Positions 59,399 to 64,000 of a stretch of 64,000 bases of DNA are shown in pieces. The translations under genes were made by a program, and so were the position numbers. Position 1 is the stretch's first letter; every line of letters starts with the position of its first letter. The stretch is from Nocardioides marmorisolisilvae. GTDB lineage: Bacteria; Actinomycetota; Actinomycetes; Propionibacteriales; Nocardioidaceae. The stretch lies in NCBI RefSeq assembly GCF_031656915.1, contig NZ_CP134227.1, forward strand, positions 2,728,001-2,792,000. Direction: 5' to 3'. Below the pieces are notes generated by a model. The model saw nothing but the letters and a program-made list of their open reading frames with translations, had not been told where the DNA came from and ran no database searches.

Positions 59399-61399
59399 TC
59401 AGCGCCTCGACCGGGCAGCGGCCGCGCGCGCAGTGCGGTCGAGCAGGATGCCCAGCGCGGTGATGGCGATGCCCGCGGCCAGGCCCTTGCCGAACAGCGG
59501 AACCTGGACGAACCCGGACACGACGAGATAGCCCAGGCTGCCCGCTCCGACCATGCCGCCGATGACCACCATCGACAGCACGTAGAGCAGGCCCTGGTTG
59601 GCCGCCAGTGCCAGCGACGACCGGGCCATGGGCAGCTGGACCTTGAGGATCATCTGCCACGACGTGATCCCGCTGGCACGGGCCGCCTCCACCGTGGTCG
59701 CCGAGACTCCGCGGATCCCGTCAGCGACGAGCTTGATCGAGATCGGCGCCGCGTAGGCGGTGGCGGCCACGATCGCGGTGAACCGCGACGGCGAGAACAG
59801 CGCCAGCGCCGGCACCAGGTAGACGAATGACGGGATCGTCTGGAAGCCGTCGAGGATCGGCCGGACCGCCGCGTCGACGCGCTGGCTGCGACCGATCCAG
59901 ACCCCGATCACGACCGCGAGGATCATCACCAACACCGTGGCCACGACGGTGGTCGTGAGCGTGACCATGGTGTCGTTCCACAAGCCCGTCCCGAAGATCA
60001 CCCCTTCGCAGACCAGCGTCGTCAGCAACGGCTTGATGCCGCCGATCACCCAGGACACGGCCAGCAGCACCGGCGCCATCAACCACCACGGGCTGTCGGC
60101 CAGCAGTTCCTGGAGCGGGTTGAGGAAGCCGTAGCTGATCACGTTCTTGAAGGCGTTGGAGACCCCGCCGAGCGCATTGACGATCGAGTCGGAGACCGAG
60201 TTGATCCCGTTGACGAGGTGAGCGCCTACGTCCAGCGAGGACGGGAACTGCGCCGCCTGGAGGTAGGTGTGGGAGAAGTAGATCGCGACCAGTGTCACCA
60301 CCGCGCCGACGACCAGGGCGATCCTGCGCACCCTGGCCGCGCCCTCCTTCTGCCGGCCTCTGCGCTCCGACCGTTCGCTGGCGGCCGTGGTGGTCCGGTC
60401 GAGCGCGATCGCGATCACGACGATCAGCAGGCCGGGCACCGCGCCCTGGCCGACGTTGATGTTGGTCAGGCCCTGCAGCACGTCTGAGCCGAGGCCTGGG
60501 CCGTTGATGAAGCCGGCGATGACAGCCATCGACAAGGCGGCCAGCGTGCACTGGTTGATGCCGAGCACGATGGTCCGCCGCGCCATCGGGAGCTGCACCT
60601 TGCGGAGCAGTTGGCGCCGGGTCGCACCCAACGATGAGGCCGCCTCCTGGGTACTGGCCTCGACCGACCGGATGCCGTGCTCGGTGATGCGCACCAGTGG
60701 TGGAACCGAGTAGACGATCGTCAACACGATCGCGCAGGCCGCGCCGGGACCGAACAGGATGAAGAAGAACGGGATGTAGGCGAACGACGGCATCGTCTGC
60801 ATCGCGTCCAGGACCGGCGTGATCACGGTCGAGACCCAGGCTCGCCGCGCCATCGCGATCCCGGTCGGGATGCCGATGAGCATGCTCACCACGACCGCGA
60901 GGATCGTGATGATCACCATGTCGATGCTGTCTTGCCAGTAGCCGAAGACTCCGAACAGCTGGGTGGCGACCAGCACCAGGACCATCGAACGCAGCCCGGC
61001 CGCCGCGTACGCGCACCAGGCGAAGATCGCGCTGACACCCAGCCAGCCGATCTGCGGAACGGGGAGGCCCGGAGCCGGATGGGAGAGCAGGTTCTGCAGC
61101 TGGGTGATCACCCAGTTGGCGAAGTCCGAGACGCTGCCGATCACACCGTGGAAGAACCAGTTGGTCTGACCTGCGGTCTGGATGTCGTCGCGGATGCCGT
61201 TGATCCAGTGCTGGACCCCGGTGAGCTGGACGAACGGCGTGGCGAGGGTGTCCCTGCCGCGGAAGAGCGCGTAGCCGATCCCCCAGACGACCACGATCCC
61301 GAGCAACAGCAGCCAGACCGGCCGCCGGGTCGGCTCGGCGACGTGCGGCTGTTCCTCCCGTGTGGTCGGTGGCCGTGCCACCGCTGGTGCGACGGTCAT
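59399..61399 (-). CDS. Glycine betaine-type ABC permease with two fused transport domains
   Basis: 666 residues, about 12-14 membrane helices. Two complete binding-protein-dependent permease domains are present in one chain. The first has the coupling EAA loop [20 protein letters not shown] near residue 250, the second [20 protein letters not shown] near residue 570. ProW-type permeases for betaine or choline are usually single-domain and homodimeric, so here the membrane dimer is covalently linked. The two halves share the pattern [20 protein letters not shown] / [20 protein letters not shown]. The start ATG overlaps the end of the ATPase gene (ATGA). Confidence 0.9.
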   Translation of the reverse strand: MTVAPAVARPPTTREEQPHVAEPTRRPVWLLLLGIVVVWGIGYALFRGRDTLATPFVQLTGVQHWINGIRDDIQTAGQTNWFFHGVIGSVSDFANWVITQLQNLLSHPAPGLPVPQIGWLGVSAIFAWCAYAAAGLRSMVLVLVATQLFGVFGYWQDSIDMVIITILAVVVSMLIGIPTGIAMARRAWVSTVITPVLDAMQTMPSFAYIPFFFILFGPGAACAIVLTIVYSVPPLVRITEHGIRSVEASTQEAASSLGATRRQLLRKVQLPMARRTIVLGINQCTLAALSMAVIAGFINGPGLGSDVLQGLTNINVGQGAVPGLLIVVIAIALDRTTTAASERSERRGRQKEGAARVRRIALVVGAVVTLVAIYFSHTYLQAAQFPSSLDVGAHLVNGINSVSDSIVNALGGVSNAFKNVISYGFLNPLQELLADSPWWLMAPVLLAVSWVIGGIKPLLTTLVCEGVIFGTGLWNDTMVTLTTTVVATVLVMILAVVIGVWIGRSQRVDAAVRPILDGFQTIPSFVYLVPALALFSPSRFTAIVAATAYAAPISIKLVADGIRGVSATTVEAARASGITSWQMILKVQLPMARSSLALAANQGLLYVLSMVVIGGMVGAGSLGYLVVSGFVQVPLFGKGLAAGIAITALGILLDRTARAAAARSRR

Positions 61400-62469
61400 G
61401 GCTGGACGCCCTCCTCCGCGACTACCACCCGCAGGATGTCGTCGTCGTCGACGACGCCGAGGAACTCCTCGCCGTCGAAGACCCGGACCGGGCCGTCGAC
61501 GTCGAGCACGTGCCGAGCGGCGTCCCGCACCACCTGGTCGGCCTGCAGCACGGGTCCGTCGGTCGTCTCGCCGTCACGCTGGGGTCGGGCGACCCAGCGC
61601 AGCGTGAGCACGTGCGACTTCGGCACGTCGCTGACGAAGTCCTTGACGTAGTCGTCAGCCGGCCGGGCGACGACCTCGTCGGGGGTGCCGATCTGGACGA
61701 TCTCGCCGTCACGCATGATCAGGATGCGGTCGCCGAGCTTGAGCGCCTCGGCCAGATCGTGGGTGATGAACACCATGGTCTTGCGGACCTCGTGATGCAG
61801 CCGGATGACCTCGTTCTGCATGTCCCGGCGGATCAGCGGGTCGAGTGCGGAGAACGGCTCGTCGAACAGCAGCAGGTCGGGATCGCCGGCCAGCGCGCGG
61901 GCGAGGCCGACCCGCTGCTGCATCCCGCCGGAGAGCTGGTCGGGATAGGAGAGCTCGTAGCCGGAGAGCCCGACGAGGTCGATCATCTCCTGGGCCCGGT
62001 CGCGCCGCTCCGCCTTCCCGACCCCACGCACCTCGAGACCGAAGGCGATGTTGTCGCGCACGGAGCGGTGTGGCAGCAATCCGAAGTTCTGGAAGACCAT
62101 CGCCACGTGCTTGCGGCGCAGCTCTCGGAGCTGACTCTCGTCGGCGGTCGTGATCTCCCGCCCGCTCATCACCACAGACCCGGCGCTGGGCTCGATCAGC
62201 CGGGTCAGCAGCCGGACCAGCGTCGACTTTCCCGAGCCCGACAGGCCCATCACCACGAACACCTCGCCCGGGGACACCTCGAAGGAGACGTCCTTGACCG
62301 CCATCACGCAGCCGGTCTTGGCCTGCAGGTCCTTGCGGGACAGGTCGGCGTCGGGGGTGCCGATGATCGAGCCGGCCTTGTTGCCGAAGATCTTCCACAG
62401 CGACTCGACCCGGAGCGCGGCGTCGCTGCTGTCCGGCGTCGCCGGAGCGGGGTGTAGGTCTGTGCTCAT
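61396..62469 (-). CDS. Glycine betaine/choline-type ABC transporter ATPase (ProV/OpuAA-like)
   Basis: 357 residues. Walker A is GLSGSGKST, the signature is [15 protein letters not shown], Walker [13 protein letters not shown] and the H-loop [10 protein letters not shown]. The N-terminal extension [16 protein letters not shown] and the inserted loop before Walker A are typical of the ProV/OpuA group. The C-terminal 80 residues ([20 protein letters not shown] and [20 protein letters not shown]) form one CBS-like repeat, a possible osmotic/nucleotide sensor. ATG at 62469 overlaps the stop of the choline-dehydrogenase-like gene (TGATG). Confidence 0.93.
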   Translation of the reverse strand: MSTDLHPAPATPDSSDAALRVESLWKIFGNKAGSIIGTPDADLSRKDLQAKTGCVMAVKDVSFEVSPGEVFVVMGLSGSGKSTLVRLLTRLIEPSAGSVVMSGREITTADESQLRELRRKHVAMVFQNFGLLPHRSVRDNIAFGLEVRGVGKAERRDRAQEMIDLVGLSGYELSYPDQLSGGMQQRVGLARALAGDPDLLLFDEPFSALDPLIRRDMQNEVIRLHHEVRKTMVFITHDLAEALKLGDRILIMRDGEIVQIGTPDEVVARPADDYVKDFVSDVPKSHVLTLRWVARPQRDGETTDGPVLQADQVVRDAARHVLDVDGPVRVFDGEEFLGVVDDDDILRVVVAEEGVQP

Positions 62470-64000
62470 CAGGCGTCTTCCTTCGTGGTGGGTACGCCGG
62501 CGGCGTTGCGCTGGTCCCCTGGCGGGTAGAGCGGGGTGCTCTCGCGATAGCGGTAGTAGGGCACGTCGACCGCGGCCAGCGGCGTGTTTCCCGCAATCAG
62601 GTCGGCCGCCTTCTCGGCAACCATCATCACGGGGGCGTAGATGTTGCCGTTGGTGACGTAGGGGAAGACAGAGGCGTCGACGACCCGCAGACCGTCGACT
62701 CCGTGCACCCGCATCGTGTCCGGGTCGACCACGGACATCGGGTCCGCCTCGATCGAGCCCATCTTCGCCGTGCAGGAGGGGTGCAGCGCGGTCTCGGCAT
62801 CGCGGGCGACCCAGTCGAGGATCTGCTCGTCGGTCTCCACGCTGGGCCCGGGAGAGAGCTCGCCGTCGTTGTACGGCGCGAACGCCGGCTGGGTGAGGAT
62901 GTCGCGTGCGACCCGGATCGCCTCGACCCACTCCTTGCGGTCGGTCGGCGTGGACAGGTAGTTGAACTGCAGCGAGGGGTGCTCGCGCGGGTCGGTCGAG
63001 CGGATCAACACACGCCCGCGGGTGTCGGCGTACATCGGGCCGATGTGCACCTGGTAGCCGTGGCCCTCGGTGGGCGCGCTGCCGTCGTACCGGATCGCGA
63101 TCGGCAGGAAGTGGAACATCAGGTTCGGGTAGTCGACGTCCTCGTTGCTGCGCGCGAAGCCGCCGCCCTCGAAATGGTTCGTCGCGCCCAGGCCCCTGCG
63201 GTGGACAAGCCAGTCGTAGCCGATCTTCGGCCGGTTCCGCATCCGCAGGCCGGGCGCGATCGAGACCGGCTGCTTCGACGCGTACTGGATGTAGACCTCG
63301 AGGTGGTCCTGGAGGTTCTCCCCGACGCCGGGAAGGTCCGCGACGACGGGTACGCCGAGCGCGGACAGCGCGGCCGCGTTGCCCACACCGGAGAGCTGCA
63401 GCAACTGAGGCGTGTTGATCGCACCACCGCAGAGGATCACCTCGCCGGCGGCGACGGTACGGCGACCTCGGCCTGCGCGGCGGTACTCCACCCCGGTCGC
63501 CCGCTTGCCGTCGAAGACCACCCGGGTGGCCATCGCCAGCGTCTCGACCCGCAGGTTCTTCCGGTTCATCACGGGGTGGAGGTAGGCCCGCGCCGCCGAG
63601 AGCCTGCGGCCGCGGTAGACGTTGCGGTCGAACTTGGCGAAGCCCTCCTGGCGGTAGCCGTTCACGTCGTCGGTGAGGTGGTAGCCGGCCTGCTGCACGG
63701 CCTCGAAGAACGCTCCGAACAAGGGGTTGTCCGCCGGGCCTCGCTCGAGCTTCAACGGGCCGTCGCCGCCGCGCCACTCGTCGGCGCCGGCGAGGCAGGT
63801 CTCCATCCGCTTGAAGTAGGGCAGGCAGTGCAGGTAGTCCCACGACTCCATCCCCGGGTCGGCCGCCCAGCGCTGGTAGTCCAGCGGGTTGCCACGCTGG
63901 AAGATCATCCCGTTGATGCTGCTCGACCCACCGAGGACCTTGCCCCGGGCGTGGAAGACCCGGCGTCCGCCCATGTGCGGCTCCGGATCGCTCTCGTACT
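62469..64000 (-). CDS. betA: Choline dehydrogenase-type GMC oxidoreductase, 5' end outside window
   Basis: At least 510 residues; the N terminus lies beyond the window edge, which is open in frame ([13 protein letters not shown]). GMC signature 1 is [20 protein letters not shown], signature 2 is [16 protein letters not shown], and the active-site His/Asn pair lies in [11 protein letters not shown] and [18 protein letters not shown]. The segment DPEPHM then [15 protein letters not shown] is characteristic of BetA, which oxidises choline to betaine aldehyde. The gene overlaps the ABC ATPase gene, so uptake and oxidation are expressed together. Its own promoter and the usual betaine-aldehyde dehydrogenase gene must be upstream. 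Confidence 0.92.
   Translation of the reverse strand, partial: YESDPEPHMGGRRVFHARGKVLGGSSSINGMIFQRGNPLDYQRWAADPGMESWDYLHCLPYFKRMETCLAGADEWRGGDGPLKLERGPADNPLFGAFFEAVQQAGYHLTDDVNGYRQEGFAKFDRNVYRGRRLSAARAYLHPVMNRKNLRVETLAMATRVVFDGKRATGVEYRRAGRGRRTVAAGEVILCGGAINTPQLLQLSGVGNAAALSALGVPVVADLPGVGENLQDHLEVYIQYASKQPVSIAPGLRMRNRPKIGYDWLVHRRGLGATNHFEGGGFARSNEDVDYPNLMFHFLPIAIRYDGSAPTEGHGYQVHIGPMYADTRGRVLIRSTDPREHPSLQFNYLSTPTDRKEWVEAIRVARDILTQPAFAPYNDGELSPGPSVETDEQILDWVARDAETALHPSCTAKMGSIEADPMSVVDPDTMRVHGVDGLRVVDASVFPYVTNGNIYAPVMMVAEKAADLIAGNTPLAAVDVPYYRYRESTPLYPPGDQRNAAGVPTTKEDA

Overview
The window is high-GC (about 70%) DNA with heavy use of GTG starts, tightly overlapping genes, a bacterial proteasome activator, SigE-type sigma and NarL-type two-component genes and a DUF222/HNH (13E12-type) gene. 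Together these point to an actinobacterium, most probably Nocardioidaceae (Nocardioides-like). That placement is inference from gene content, not a database match. About 60 protein-coding genes fill nearly all of the sequence. I see no rRNA, tRNA or CRISPR array.

Layout. 1-1030: scar of mobile DNA (3' end of a tyrosine recombinase, then an IS481-type transposase cut off after its first catalytic Asp). 1061-9030: membrane protein, carbon-nitrogen hydrolase, mobA, DUF6457, a quinone oxidoreductase, proteasome activator, and an overlapping serS-HAD-GNAT-HAD operon. 9215-13873: two tandem DMT-type transporters, a GT28/MGDG-synthase-like glycosyltransferase and a PAP2 phosphatase fused to a lipid kinase. 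13929-17670: F420-type nitroreductase-like protein, DUF4446, pheA, GDT1-type exchanger, arginine deiminase. 17866-25626: RsbW-like ATPase with a 15-bp tandem repeat in its leader, GDPD, two-component system, a small conserved protein overlapping a cytochrome P450, a double-SRPBCC protein with its ArsR regulator, and a lone AAA ATPase. 25778-31409: ECF sigma factor with a membrane partner, Fpg/Nei glycosylase, SGNH hydrolase, a DUF222-HNH nuclease whose promoter carries a LexA-type box, and aat. 31472-35638: EcsC-like protein and a cassette of two sulfotransferase-like paralogues flanking an unknown gene. 35708-41011: leucine/isovalerate catabolism (HMG-CoA lyase, biotin carboxylase subunit, carboxyltransferase subunit) with a divergent TetR regulator. 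41066-53860: aminotransferase, GrpB, GlcD-like oxidase, drug-type MFS, beta-propeller, M13 peptidase, second MFS, second quinone oxidoreductase, VanY-like lipoprotein. 53920-64000: choline/betaine locus.

The choline/betaine locus is the most coherent system. On the minus strand, a choline-dehydrogenase-type GMC oxidoreductase, an ABC ATPase, a permease with two fused transport domains and a glycine-betaine-type binding lipoprotein form one overlapping unit that ends in an 11-bp-stem terminator. A second unit then begins at a promoter region with repeated ATTGCGCAT motifs and encodes a dimethylglycine/sarcosine-dehydrogenase-like flavoprotein followed by etfB and etfA. It would import choline or betaine, oxidise choline, and later strip N-methyl groups into folate with electrons leaving through ETF. 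The betaine-aldehyde and betaine-to-dimethylglycine steps are not in the window.

Other points of interest: a TANNNT hexamer sits 6 or 7 nt before the start codon of at least fifteen genes (probable leaderless transcripts); GAGCCTGTCGAAGG-type repeats are inserted in frame in both carboxylase genes; an ArsR operator covers the ArsR start codon; and a LexA-like box lies inside the DUF222-HNH promoter.
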